Source of the DNA: Balaenoptera acutorostrata
Taxonomy: Eukaryota > Chordata > Mammalia > Artiodactyla > Balaenopteridae
Assembly (NCBI RefSeq): GCF_949987535.1
Contig: NC_080075.1
Location: forward strand, 43,133,536 to 43,197,535
Direction: 5' to 3'
Length of the DNA: 64,000 bases
Of this stretch, positions 36,285 to 47,345 are shown piece by piece. The position numbers and the translations under genes are program-made. Within the stretch, counting starts at the first letter, position 1, and every line of letters starts with the position of its first letter. Under the pieces are notes generated by a model. That model was not told the origin of the DNA, did not search any database, and saw only the letters and a list, made by a program, of their open reading frames with translations.

Positions 36285-37120
36285 CTAGATTACCACCTAG
36301 TTTTTACAGAGTTTTCATCTCCAGCTCCCTTTCTCCTTCCCAGAGGTCGGGAGGTGGGGCTGAAAGTTCCAACCCTCTAATCATTGGGTCTCTGCGGACC
36401 AGCCCCATCCTGAGGCCATCCAGCTGCCTCACCCTAAGTCACCTCATCAACGTAAACTCAGGTGTGCTCAAAAGAGCACCTTAGGAGTAACCAGAGACTC
36501 TCCTATTGTTCCCGACCCTCCCAAGTCATCCCCAACCAGGGTCCTCCTGCCCTACATCGTCGGAGCCAATAGAACAAGACCGAGCTCAGTTCAGAAGCAA
36601 AGGAGAGCTTTATTCTTCGATCAGAGAATGAATAGAGAGGTGGGAGCACGCTATCTTCCTCCCAGAAGCCTTGGGCAGGTGGTACTGCTTTACAGGGATC
36701 TCGGGAGTGGGGGCGGGGGGATTGCCTCCCGGGCTGGCACAGGTGCGCTCACTCTCACGGTGCCGGGCGCAGCAGCTCTGCGCACGGCCCGCTGCCGCCA
36801 TCTTGAACTGAGGTATCAAGCACTTCTGCGCGCAGCCCGCGGAGCTGAGGTCGCAGCACAGCCGTTTTTGCACCAGGAGCTCTGGTCTCAAGTGCCGGGT
36901 ACGAGGCCTCTGCATGCAGCCCCCCTGTGAGCAAGTGAAACTAGACAGAGCACGAAGGAAAAAAAGGTTAGACTTTATTTTATTATCCAGATTCTATTTT
37001 TATCTCCTGGGAATTGTTAATGGGCTTTGCCAGTGACACTATCACTCCGGAAAGGGGTTTAGGAGCTTTGTGCCAGGAATGGGGGGACAAAGACCAAATA
37101 CGTTTCTTATTATACCCCAG
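36285..37120. mobile_element. Ancient LTR interrupted by a younger solo LTR
   Basis: Left part 36285-36506 (GAGGTCGGGAGGTGGGGCTG, AGTTCCAACCCTCTAATCAT, GTAAACTCAGGTGTGCTC). Right part 37039-37120 (CACTCCGGAAAGGGGTTTAG, GAGCTTTGTGCCAGGAATG, AGACCAAATACG). The two parts join to match the uninterrupted copy at 9600-9810 (ATCACTCCAGAGATTT..GGGTTTTAGGAGT). Same family and orientation as that copy. Confidence 0.65.
36507..37038 (-). mobile_element. Solo LTR of an endogenous retrovirus (ERV1-like)
   Basis: The 532-base insert starts TG and ends CA on both strands (plus: TGTTCCCGAC..CAGTGACA). A 4-bp duplication CTAT flanks it at 36503-36506 and 37039-37042. A 4-bp duplication is usual for gammaretrovirus-like class I elements. 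On the minus strand an AATAAA (plus TTTATT at 36609-36614) lies about 100 bases before the end, as expected for R/U5. The centre is CpG-rich and holds GCCGCCATCTTG (36794-36805), a YY1-type site. No internal viral genes remain, so it arose by LTR-LTR recombination. Confidence 0.7.
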
Positions 37121-38526
37121 TTGCTGTGTAACTGTGGGCTCCGTCAGCAACCTGGAGGACATTAGCAAGTTCGTGAATCAGCTTACACTGCTATTGTGAA
37201 GGAGAACCATTTGTTAGCGCAAGTAAAACCTGGATTAATTACAACTGTCTGTTTGTGAAAATATTGACTAAGGAGGCCTTTAGTATACGTTTAAGAAAGG
37301 TGAAAATTTCACAGGCTCATGAAATTCAAGCTCCTTTTTTGTTCATCAGTAGTAGTTGGGGGAGTAATAAAAACAGATGCTTTGGTTTAACTGAATGATG
37401 ATATGGGAAAAAATAATTAGGGTTTCAAATGAATGATTTTGCAAAATGTTGGTTTGTTTTTTCTGAGTTATCTCTGAACACATGGGCTGTGTGTTTGAGT
37501 GTTCAAGCAAAACTAGAAAATGCGACTCAGGGTGACTCTCCTGTGAAGTTGTTCTTTCATTGTTTCCCCCTTTTGTGTGGCTTTGGAAGACACAGTCCTA
37601 GAAAACCTTGTGAGAACAGTTCGAGGGAAGACCTAAAAATCTTTACTCTCTGTGGGTTAACATATTAGGGAATGGGGATTGGTGGCATGTTGTGACACGT
37701 GCTTAATGCTGACCCTAACTTTGCTGAAGTGTGACTTTGTGTTTGGTTCCCTGTTCATGTTTTCAGCTCCTGAATATGTAACTGTCCAAAGTCATTTACT
37801 TAGGTTTAAAATCATGTATGTGATGTCAGTTATTTACTTAAGAAACATGCTTTGGTTAAAGTGTTTATTGATACTAGCACATGCAGAAGAATCTTTGTTG
37901 AAGAAATACTACTATCATCTTTCTTTGAAGATTTGAATGTAGAACTAATCGGGGCCCCCAGTGTGGGCCTGAGCATCTTGAGCCGGGCTGAACAATCTTC
38001 CTAGGCTGTGTTTTCAGGGACCCTCCCACAAACAAAGGGGGACTTCTTTTCCCCTTCTGTAGCTTTCTTATAGCCAAGTGGAATCTGTCACATAATTGTT
38101 TCCATAAGGAGAGGCCTCATTTTGTGTCTGAATCCTTTATGCCCTCATATCCCTGTGCTTGCCTTTCCAGAGAGCAATGTGCAGAAAGTCAGTGGCACAG
38201 CCCAAAAAACTCCCATGAAAGACAGAAGAAAATAGAGTTCCAATGCGTAGTGTGTGGATCAAAAAAGAGGCAAATGTAATAGTTACATTTAGCTATATTA
38301 TATAGATCGGGCTACTTATTAACACCATCAAGCAATATGGATGTGTTTATTCTTTAATGAAAGCTGACCACCCACAGAATTTGAGAAAGACTAATATTTA
38401 GCTCAATATTTTAGGGTAAAGCTTTTTGTTTTTGTTACAGTAGTGGATAAAATTACTTAATATTTACTCTTTTCTTAGCGGGTAATATGTATGTTTGTGT
38501 CCTCTTTACCCATGTTTAAACCTAAA
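37121..38526. other. Unassigned non-coding DNA
   Basis: No recognisable gene or repeat. Confidence 0.4.
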
Positions 38527-38675
38527 TACACACACACACACCGCATATATACACATACATGCATGTGCATATACAGAAAAAGATATGTATATATATATGT
38601 GTTTATACAGAATAATATATATGTATACATACATGTATGTTATATGTACATATATGCATTTATATATGTAATTTT
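38527..38675. repeat. Complex (CA)/(TATG)/(TA) microsatellite
   Basis: CA units, then imperfect CATA/TATG/TA units. Open frames through it are repeat artefacts. Confidence 0.85.
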
Positions 38676-38684
38676 TATTTTTTT

Positions 38685-38745
38685 AATTAAAAATTTTTTT
38701 ATCATCTTTTCCAATTGAAGTATAGTTGAGTTACAATGTTGTGCC
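38685..38745 (-). mobile_element. Short L1 3' end fragment
   Basis: T-rich start followed by CCAATTGAAGTATAGTTGAG and TTACAATGTTGTGCC, matching the reverse complement of a cetartiodactyl L1 3' end. Confidence 0.5.
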
Positions 38746-39295
38746 AATCTATATATTTAAAATATAAAATATGACAGAATTCCCAAGACTTCCAACAAGG
38801 CCTGCAGAATGCTTATAATATGTATTGTCTTTTATGCCTATAGGGTGATATTATACATTTTTCCTTAAAACATTCACATTTCATATGCAAGTAATATATG
38901 TTTACTGTGGAACATTTGGGAGGTATAGGAAAGTACAAAGAAAGAAATAAAAATCACACAAAAATTACATAATACCACTATGTAAAGAAAACCACTATTA
39001 CTCTGTTTTTATTTTTTTCTAAGCAAGCTACTTTTTTTTTTCCCCAAATGAGTGAAATTATTTATTTATACTCTCCCCCCAGAAGAGAGAAACTTTTTCT
39101 ATAATTAAATGCATTTAAGCAGGCTACTTTTTAATTTTGATTGTCCTCAACCTATTATCCTCTAAGATGAAGGTGGTATATCTCTGTGTGAAACAAATTG
39201 TGGCAAAATTGGTTTATTTATTTTGGTGTTTTAAGACAATGCACATTTTTTGTTGTTCAGCAGATTTCCTTCTCTGAAGTACATGCCCATTCTCT
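38746..39295. other. Unassigned non-coding DNA
   Basis: AT-rich; possibly degraded LINE sequence near 38880-39010, but not assignable by eye. Confidence 0.35.
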
Positions 39296-39356
39296 ATCCA
39301 CCATCCATCCACCAACCATCCACCAACCATCCACCCATCCATCTCTCCATCTCTCC
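39296..39356. repeat. (CCAT)/(CCAA) short tandem repeat
   Basis: Units such as CCATCCATCCACCAACCATC repeat imperfectly. Confidence 0.85.
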
Positions 39357-40004
39357 CATTGGTACTTACAGAATTCAAGGATTTTCTTCAGTTTTGTTTA
39401 AGATTTTGTTCCAATAGGTCTTCTTGTCTAACCAGTCTCTTGCACTATCCTGGGTCTTCCTAAACTCCATTTTGATAATGTACTAAAATGCTGCTGATAT
39501 ATGTTTCCCTGGTGTTCTTTTTTCCCACTGTCTTCTCTCACCTTCAGTCCTTTAGCAACTCATCTGAATGGCTTGGATTATGATGTTACTGTTCAACCCT
39601 TTTAACCTGTTACTCTGAGTTTTTCCTTTCTGAGTACTGCGTGTAGTCCATCCCTCCCATGCCTTCATGTTAATTCAACTCTATCAAGATCTTTTCATCT
39701 TTATACCCATCCTTAACCTCCCTTTTATAATCACTTTCTCCCATCGGACCTGGGCACAGCAGTCAATCATTTCAACTACATTCTATCTCACACCTTCAGT
39801 TTGTTATCGACTTTGCCCGCCCCCCCACCCAAGTCCAGATCAACTCAAATACCCTCCTCCCTTTTCTTGCCAATGCTGAGGGAAATCTCATGATTTCATT
39901 GGTTGATAAAAATTTATGATTTCCAACCTCAGATGAACTTTTAAAGTTGCTGAAAATAACTTTTTAATGGCAAGTTAACTTCTTTCCATTCCTTTCTGAT
40001 ATGG
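39357..40004. other. Unassigned non-coding DNA
   Basis: No recognisable gene or repeat. Confidence 0.4.
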
Positions 40005-40320
40005 TTGCTCCTCTGTGTCTGCAGTACCACACCTGAGGATACAGCCGACTCTGGACAGAAAATATTCGGAAAAAAATTCCAGAAAGTTCCAAAGATCAAA
40101 ACCTGAGTCTGCTGCATGCTGACAACTGTTTACACAGCACTTACATTGTATTAGGTATAAGTAATCAGGAGATGATTTAAAGTCTATGGGAGGATGGGCG
40201 TAGATTATGAGTAGATACTATACCATTTTACGTAAGGGACTCGATCATCCAAGGATTTTGGTGTCCTCAAGGGGTCCTGGAACCAAGCCCTGGAGGATAC
40301 TGAAGGATGACTATTTTATC
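40005..40320 (-). mobile_element. Tigger/MER2-like (TcMar) DNA transposon
   Basis: The right end GGGGTCCTGGAACCAAGCCC then TGGAGGATACTGAAGGATGA is the reverse complement of the Tigger/MER2 terminal region as I know it. Inside are TTACATTGTATTAGGTATAA and AATCAGGAGATGATTTAAAG. The left end has TGTGTCTGCAGTACCACACC. It is non-autonomous; no transposase. Confidence 0.7.
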
Positions 40321-40397
40321 ACTTCTTTAAACAACCAATTCTGTCCTTAGCCCCCTTTCTTTTAGTGGGCAGCCTGCAAGGTCATGGATGACAGTCT

Positions 40398-40625
40398 GGT
40401 ATGGTGGAAAAATGATGGACTCTGGACTTACTAAGTTAGAATTCTGGCTCCACCATTTACCATCTGTGTGACCTTGGCCAGTTGACTTAGTCCTAAATTT
40501 TCATTTCCTTATTTTGAAAACCTTACTTATTTCATATGATTTGTCAATAAAAGTCAATGATATGCTGTGTTCAAAGAGCTCAGAAAACAGTAGATCCTCA
40601 GTTGTAGCTCTTATTGTTTTTATTA
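40398..40625 (+). mobile_element. MIR SINE fragment
   Basis: Near-complete MIR order: TGATGGACTCTGGACTTACT, TAGAATTCTGGCTCCACCAT, CATCTGTGTGACCTTGGCCA, then TTCATTTCCTTATTTTGA, and a tail region with AGTAGATCCTCAGTTGTAGC. Confidence 0.75.
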
Positions 40626-41300
40626 GGTAACAGTGCTTCCAACTTTCTTTTCCATTTAGTTTCACGTTTATTTATATCTTTGTCTTTTCTTACTCCTTCC
40701 CCATTTGTTTGGAAGAAGATATAGCAACTCCTTTCAAGACTAATTCCTGGAGACTGCAGCCTGCATCATGGACCATTTGTCCAGCTATTCTCGTTCTTTC
40801 TTGCATCTTCAATCTGGGTGGCCACACATCTTCCTCATGTGAACATCCAATCTCTCTCAATTTTTCCTTTTCAAGGATACTTTTTGAAAATAAGTTTATT
40901 CATAGCTCACAAATGTACTCTTCTCGCTGTCAGTCTCCTGCTCTGTGGAATCTCCTTAACTCATTACTGAAACTGCTTGCAAAAGTTCCCAGTGTCTCCT
41001 GATTGGCAATTTCAGGTGGGGCTGGACCTCAGTTCTTAGCCCAGCTCCAATACTACATCCTTAGGAAGCACGAGGGGAACATCACCATTACGGTGCTTCC
41101 ACTAGACTTTATTTCTACTCATACAGCATTGTCACATTCTATTGTCATGGTGTTCTGTCTGTCTCACTTGATGGATAATGGATGTCTTCAAGAGAGGGAC
41201 TGGGCTTTATTCTTAAATGCAAACTGAGTGAGAAACACACACACACACACTCCCTTGTTGACTCCAAGGACTGTTGTCTCAGAGAGAAACTTGACTTAAA
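40626..41300. other. Unassigned, possibly degraded L2
   Basis: Segments near 41100-41210 (ATTGTCATGGTGTTCTGTCT, GAGAGGGACTGGGCTTTATT) hint at an L2 3' region. No gene seen. A (CA)n lies near 41236-41250. Confidence 0.35.
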
Positions 41301-41302
41301 AG

Positions 41303-41440
41303 GATTGCCCTTGGGACTTCTGTGGTGGTCCAGTGGTTAGGACTCCAGGCTTCCAATGCAGGGGAGGGTGGGTTCGATCCCATGGGCTGCATGGTGCAGC
41401 CAAAAACTAAAAAAAAAAATTTTTTTTAAAGATTGCCCTT
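41303..41440 (+). mobile_element. Short tRNA-derived SINE with T-run and target duplication
   Basis: Starts GGGACTTCTGTGGTGGTCCA at 41313, with box B-like GGTTCGATCCC. The body is short (about 95 bases, CHR-1 or Bov-tA-like head), followed by A11, then T8 (41420-41427), then AAA. GATTGCCCTT is repeated at 41303-41312 and 41431-41440. Confidence 0.85.
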
Positions 41441-44092
41441 ATATACACCCTGAGGTTCCTAAATGCTAAGAATGGGCATCCTTTCATGTTTAGTGGGTGT
41501 TACCAAAACATTTCTGACATTGCTATTAGCCAGCCAGTCAGCAAATATTTATTTATTGACAGTGCTAGGTACTGTCATGAGTAATGGGAATTTGGTTCTG
41601 AATAAGACCTAAGATAGACACAGTCTCTACCTTTTGGGGCTGGTTGAAGGTTCAAGGATTTGAATTCTGTATATGTATCCTTCCCCATATGACATATTAA
41701 ACACTTGAATTTTACAGCTTCACAATTAGAACTCTTTGGAGGAGAGAGTTAACACTAGAAATTTCTATAATTTTTCACTTGGGTAGGAAATATATTTCTC
41801 TCCAAACTCATCTGAAGCCAGGGATTGATTTAGTGAATTCAATTTAAATTTCAATAAGTATTTTTGACTTCCACATAAAAATTACTGCATAAAATGGGAA
41901 TATGTATACTCATTATTTAAATACTGGATACCTGTGAACTTAGTCAAGCCCCTGCATTAAGGTTTTGTGCAGATAGCACAGGTCTAGAAAGGAGTCATAA
42001 GCACTGGGAAAACATATCCAGATTGGAACGTTTTACTTTTTTAAGGTCTTCTGTTTATAACAAATTATGGAAAAAAAAATCTCTACTCTGAAAGGATGAG
42101 CTTTAAAAATAGTCTTTAAAAATATATATGTATAAACAGAAGTAGTCTATCATTGCTTCAAATCTCAATATGTGATTTTTCCACTCTGAGGTTTTTATTC
42201 TGAGATTCCTGTATATATACATGAATATATATATATCATAACTTAGTAGCCTGCTAGTTATTGAACAAGAGATACATTTGCAATATCCTTATCAAGATCA
42301 TTATGTAACTTCTGAAAAACCGAGTACCTTACTTTGAAAATATTTAAGACGATGTAATGCATTATCAGTACAAGATGATACTGCACAGTTTGTGCTGAAA
42401 CAGGTGTTGTTGCTGGAGTACAAAACATTAATCATTGCTACTAGGTTTTTTAAAAAATATAATCAGAAAAGAAATATGATCACTCCCAACCAGAGCGCTG
42501 GAAGAACTGAAGCCACCTGTTATCTTCCAGTTGATAACTTTGAATGAATGTCAGTATTATTGGGTCTCTGTACACTTTAACTAAGCTGTGACCCTTTTAT
42601 CATCTTTTCTGTGTTGCCCATACTTTTACTCTCTTTTGTCTTCTTTTTGCTTTTTGTTTCCACTTTTTCAACAGCTTGGGAAGAGCAAAGTTTTATGAGA
42701 CTTTGGCCATTGAGACCTGGGGATGATGGCTAAGGGACTTTTTCCCTTCTGATTTCACAACAGCTTGAACAAAGTCTGATGCCTTGTAGTTGCTCTACAG
42801 GTATTTGTTGTAGGACTGAATGGAGGGGCATGATTGCTTTTAAGTCTGTGTAATCCCCGTCGACTGAATTCATGGTGCTTTCCCATTTGAAGGGCACCTT
42901 CTCCATTCTCCTGCTTCTATTCTCAAAAGAAGAATGGCCATCCTATGATTCCATAGAAACCATCTGAGGCTCTGAGAGATGACCCTTAGAGAAGTTACGG
43001 CTGCAATGAACTTTATTTTCAGTCTTCTTAGACCAATTTCCTATCTAGCTAGGCCCTCCTTCTTTCCTTGTGCTTTCTGTTCATATACTTCTTTTACTTC
43101 TTAAATCTTAAGAAGATTTTGCAGGAAATTTTGAACTAAACTAAAGGAGTAGCTATCTAACTCAGGTAATTTCAGGTATTGGTCAGCAGTTAGGGGAAGA
43201 AGGTGATTGCGGCCAACTGGAATTTCCTGCAACCTCTTGAAATCAGTTGAGTTATGCCACTGCACCCTCTACCAACAGATTAGGCAAGTCCTAAAACTGG
43301 GTAGATATTGTTTGATGCTGGACAAGGGAAATTCCACAGGGTCATGGATTGGGATTTTCCTTATTTATTAACATTTTTTTAAAATGACAATGGCAAAGAA
43401 TTTTTAAATTACTTGGATAAAAGCTCATTTTCTTTCTGACTCACAGGCCCTACCTCCACTGCCAAACCCACACTCAGGCTCACTCAGGCACACACAGGCA
43501 CATACTTCTTACATACATCTTACAGCAACATTGCCTTCTGTCTCGCTGTTGAGCCTATTCAGATATTTGGGCAAGGGTCCAGGTTGGGAATGCACCCCCT
43601 ACCCAAGTACCCACAGTTTATTGAATCAGGATTCTCAGACCAGGGACTGTTTGTCTCTGATAGCAAATGCCAGCCATCAGGTCTATGGTGTACCTAGAAA
43701 AAGCTGGGAAATATACTCTTCATGTAACTGTCTTGTAGAAAATAATTTGCCCCAGACATTTTCATCTTTGAAAGAATGTAGATTTATAGGCTTGATTTCT
43801 TAATCAGGGTGAACTTTTGTTAATGTTTCATGGCTAGGATATATATGGTTGTGCCATGGACCCAGTGGTGATATTAGTAATAAAGACAATATTATTAATA
43901 TCACTACATCAATATAAAAAGAGTTATAGAGTTAACATTTGTAAGATGAAAAAAAAAGAAAAATCCCAGGTTAATAGTTGCCTTCACTGCCATTAACTCA
44001 CTCGTTGGCAATATTTTATGCACTCATATAGTTTATGTACCAGGACTAGTATTTGGCAAGAATAATCAAAGACATACAAAAACAACCAGTTG
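41441..44092. other. Repeat-poor non-coding DNA
   Basis: No recognisable exon or RNA gene. A small L2-like patch may lie at 41530-41640. AT-rich stretches near 42115-42240. Confidence 0.4.
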
Positions 44093-44144
44093 CTTCTTTT
44101 TTTCTCTTTCTCTTTTTTCCTTTCTTTTCTTTTCTTTTTCTTTT
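44093..44144. repeat. Polypyrimidine tract (52 bases)
   Basis: Uninterrupted C/T, ending CTTTT just before AG. It resembles a splice acceptor by composition, but no exon follows. Confidence 0.85.
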
Positions 44145-44259
44145 AGCTTTTCATTTCCCCACCTTCTCCTTATGATGTAATTTTATTATTTCTTTGAAAC
44201 TCTGAATCAAACTCCAGTGGGGTGCTGTGTCCTTTTAGAGCCAAAGTGCAGTATTTGAA

Positions 44260-44665
44260 CTTTGCTATCACATAACACTTTCTGAGGCTGCTTGTCTAAA
44301 ATGACATAATTTGCACTGCAGGACCAGCACTGAACCTGCAAATACTCCAAAAAGCCACAGTGAGCCAGGGCAGCTGACCTATTACTAATTTTTTATTAAA
44401 ATCCCTGAGGCACCCAACACAGGGCCCCAAAGCAGCTTTAATAATAGACAACATACAGCACATTTTTCTTGTATTGCCATGTAATCAAATCTGAGGCTGC
44501 TGTTCACTTTCTTTGTTTTACCTAGAGGACCAGCTTCCAATTTAGTTGTGGCCTACTCTAAACTGATTTTTCATTGTAATTAATGCCTACTTTGGCCTCA
44601 GCCACTTACAAAACTTTCCATTAGAGGTTTGCCGCCATCCGCTGAGTATTTTACTAAGTTACCCT
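44260..44665. promoter_or_regulatory. Candidate conserved non-coding element (unproven)
   Basis: Repeat-free, with AT-rich homeobox-like motifs (TTACTAATTTTTTATTAAAA, CATTGTAATTAATGCC), CTTTGTTTT (SOX-like), GCTTTAATAATAG and TGCCGCCATCCG. No recognised coding sequence. The suggestion rests on motif content only. Confidence 0.2.
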
Positions 44666-44832
44666 CACAGACCTGCTATAGCTGCAATTTTGTTAGTCTT
44701 TCTTTTTATTATTATTTTTTTGCGAAGAATTTTTAAATTTCTTAGCTAAATAGTTAAAAAAAATTTTTTTTCCCTTCTCTCTGTACTGTACTTATTAAAA
44801 TATTTGGGCAAAGGTCCAATTTGGGGAAAAAT

Positions 44833-44834
<2 letters not shown>

Positions 44835-44865
<31 letters not shown>
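44835..44865. repeat. (CA)n microsatellite
   Basis: About fifteen CA units. Confidence 0.95.
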
Positions 44866-44867
<2 letters not shown>

Positions 44868-46805
44868 TCAGCCCCTCTAGTGCCCCCAACAACACCTCAG
44901 CCTTTAAATGGTTTCAGAAAGGCTAGTGGACCTTATTTAGGTCCAGGGTCTGCTGTGGCTAATTTTCTGTCTGTGTTTTGTGCTGTCCATTTCCTCTGAA
45001 ATAGTACCTGAGGTTTAAAGTTCCTCAGCAGAGGATGTTAGGAGACCTCTGCAAACATTCAGGAGGCAACCTTCCCACCACACTAACCTTAAAAAAGATT
45101 ATGGCACTGGGCCCAGGGTCAGATTGAATAGATGAAAAAGTATATGCCATGCCTTTTCTGCTCCCTGAGCCTTTCTCTGTTAACTGGGCTGACATTTTCA
45201 ATGACTTTTCCTAGAGCCTTGTTTAGACTGTCTTCCTAGAAAATTCTGGATCTGTTTACTACCCATCTTCTCTCACCACCACCCTCCCCCGTTGGCATTA
45301 CTAAATCACAAAGAACAACTATCAGAAATTAGAGCCCTCTGGCTCTTTGGATGGTCCCCTTTCAACCTGAAGATGTAGTTTTTAAAAGGACCCCATGAAT
45401 TAGTGAGGGCAACTTCGTGGGGCAATTCCTTTAAAGGCTTTGGCTAAGAATAGTCTGAAAAGAAATTATGAGATGTCTGTGCAGTTTTTAACTTTTACAT
45501 TTTAAATATTAGTAGTTTACCTTATGGGACTGATAAGGAAAAATCTCCTACTTTCTGGTAATAAGCAATGGATTTCCTTGTCTTAGCTGATACAGGTTTC
45601 AAAAAGTCTGCTAGCCACTGGATACAATAATTCCCTTTCTAATCTTTAGTAGTCATTTCTCCTTGGATAACATTTTGCACTGTTGTATAATGCTATCAGC
45701 CTTTTAAATAGCATTTACAGACTCTTGTTCACATCTACAATGTGAGTTGAAATTGAAAAGTACACAAAGTCTTAATGAAACCCTCTATCTATGTTGTGGC
45801 TAACTGTCAATAACTGCGTAATGTTTGATGAAGGAGAACACATTTGCAGGTTGGGGAAGGTGAGATGCAGATCTGCTTCCCACCCCATTGTTTGTTTATT
45901 GAACATATAAGGCCTGCTGGTCCTCATTATTTGGTGTGGCCTCATCAAATTTAAGGCAAGTCCTCCTCTTCTCCCAGCAGGGACCCTCAGGCATCAAAAG
46001 ATAACAGAAGCACCTATATAAGGCACTTGATAGTTCATTTTTTTTTTTAACATAGAAACATGGTTCCAATGGTTATCATTTACATAAGAAGTGAGACTTA
46101 AAGAGACTGATTTGTGTGTGAGGCTTAAGAAATCAGGTAGTGTGCTTATACTCACACCTCATGCATCTTATGTTTGCATTCATACATATAAATCATCTAA
46201 ACTCATTTAAATATAAAGTGACACTGAAAGGGGAGTAGATTTGTAATTCGTCAGGTGATACATTTTCCTTCTAAAGTGGATGGATCTTAGGTAGGGTAGA
46301 ATGTGTTGTCGGTTTTGAACACCAAAAAGCAATCTCAACCAAGATTGAGAACCAAATTTCTAAAAGTTAAGAAAAATTCTGTCTCAGTGTTAATTTTACT
46401 CCTCTATTTTCCCCAAACTCTTCCCCTTGGCATATATAATCAAAATGATCTATCCTGCCTGCTTTCTGGATGTGATAGCCCAGTCATACCTTTACTCATT
46501 CAGCAGTTTCCCCTCCCACCTGCCATTCCCACCCTGTCACCTCCTCTCCTTGCCCCAAAGACCCCTCCATCCCTTGTATACCAGCTGGCTCCGATTTTAA
46601 AGAACTGCGGGCAGCGGATATCAGAGACTGCCTAGTGCCAGTTCTGGCAAATAAAGACAGCCCTCCTCCTCTTACCTTTAGAAACATCAGGATGATTTTA
46701 TTATTCCACCCTACTTTTAAGTTAAAACATGAAGCGTGACTCTCTGGTTTTAGAGTCTCTCAAAAGAACAATTGGTGATTCCTTTTAGTAGGTTTTCCCA
46801 AAATA
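44866..46805. other. Unassigned non-coding DNA
   Basis: No recognisable gene, RNA gene or repeat. Open frames around 46303-46690 have no family resemblance. Confidence 0.4.
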
Positions 46806-46806
46806 T

Positions 46807-46829
46807 TGTGTGTGTGTGTGTGTGTGTGT
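46807..46829. repeat. (TG)n microsatellite
   Basis: Eleven TG units. Confidence 0.95.
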
Positions 46830-47068
46830 AAGTGTGTAAGATGTAGGTCAGAGGAACATTCTATTTGGGTCATTGACAGATGTTAAGATTTTCTAACAAA
46901 CAGAAAAATTGTGCATCCTACCAGGTGCCCAACCAAAACATCCCTTACCAGCCTTCTAAGTGGAATCAGATAGAATTAGCACAAATGCATTTTTTTTTCA
47001 ATGTGAATGTGATATTTTCTTGTCTTTCTGACGCAAGATAAGATGCTAAGCATTAGGCAGGGGTGCCT

Positions 47069-47146
47069 GGACCACATGATGTGAATGCCGGGCCGGACCA
47101 CATGATATGAATGCCGGGCTGGACCACATGATATGAATGCCGGGCT
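47069..47146. repeat. Minisatellite, 3 x 26 bp
   Basis: Three tandem copies start GGACCACATGAT at 47069, 47095 and 47121. Copies 2 and 3 are identical; copy 1 differs at two positions (G for A in GTGAATG, C for T at the end). The three copies are exactly in register. Confidence 0.95.
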
Positions 47147-47224
47147 GTTCAGAGAGCCCTTTAACAATACTAAATACAACTGCAAGGGCTCTTTCACGTT
47201 AATTGGAATGACTTGGTATCACAA

Positions 47225-47345
47225 AATATCTGAGCCCAGAGGGACTGCAGAGATAATCTAATGCAACACGCTCACTTTACAGATGGGGAAAATGAGACCC
47301 AGAGAAATTAATAAAATTGCCAAAGTTCCCACAAGCAGTTAGTGA
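47225..47345 (-). mobile_element. MIR-related fragment
   Basis: TTTACAGATGGGGAAAATGA with GACCCAGAGAAATTAATAAA and CAAAGTTCCCACAAGCAG is MIR-like in the core region. The left part (GGACTGCAGAGATAATCTAA) fits a related old SINE. Confidence 0.45.

Noticed and set aside
44093..44147. Splice acceptor-like polypyrimidine tract followed by AG
   Set aside because: The sequence after AG shows no convincing exon or donor. Pyrimidine tracts of this kind are common in non-coding DNA.
47069..47146. CRISPR-like direct repeats
   Set aside because: The 26-bp copies are directly adjacent with no spacers and the DNA is mammalian; it is a minisatellite.
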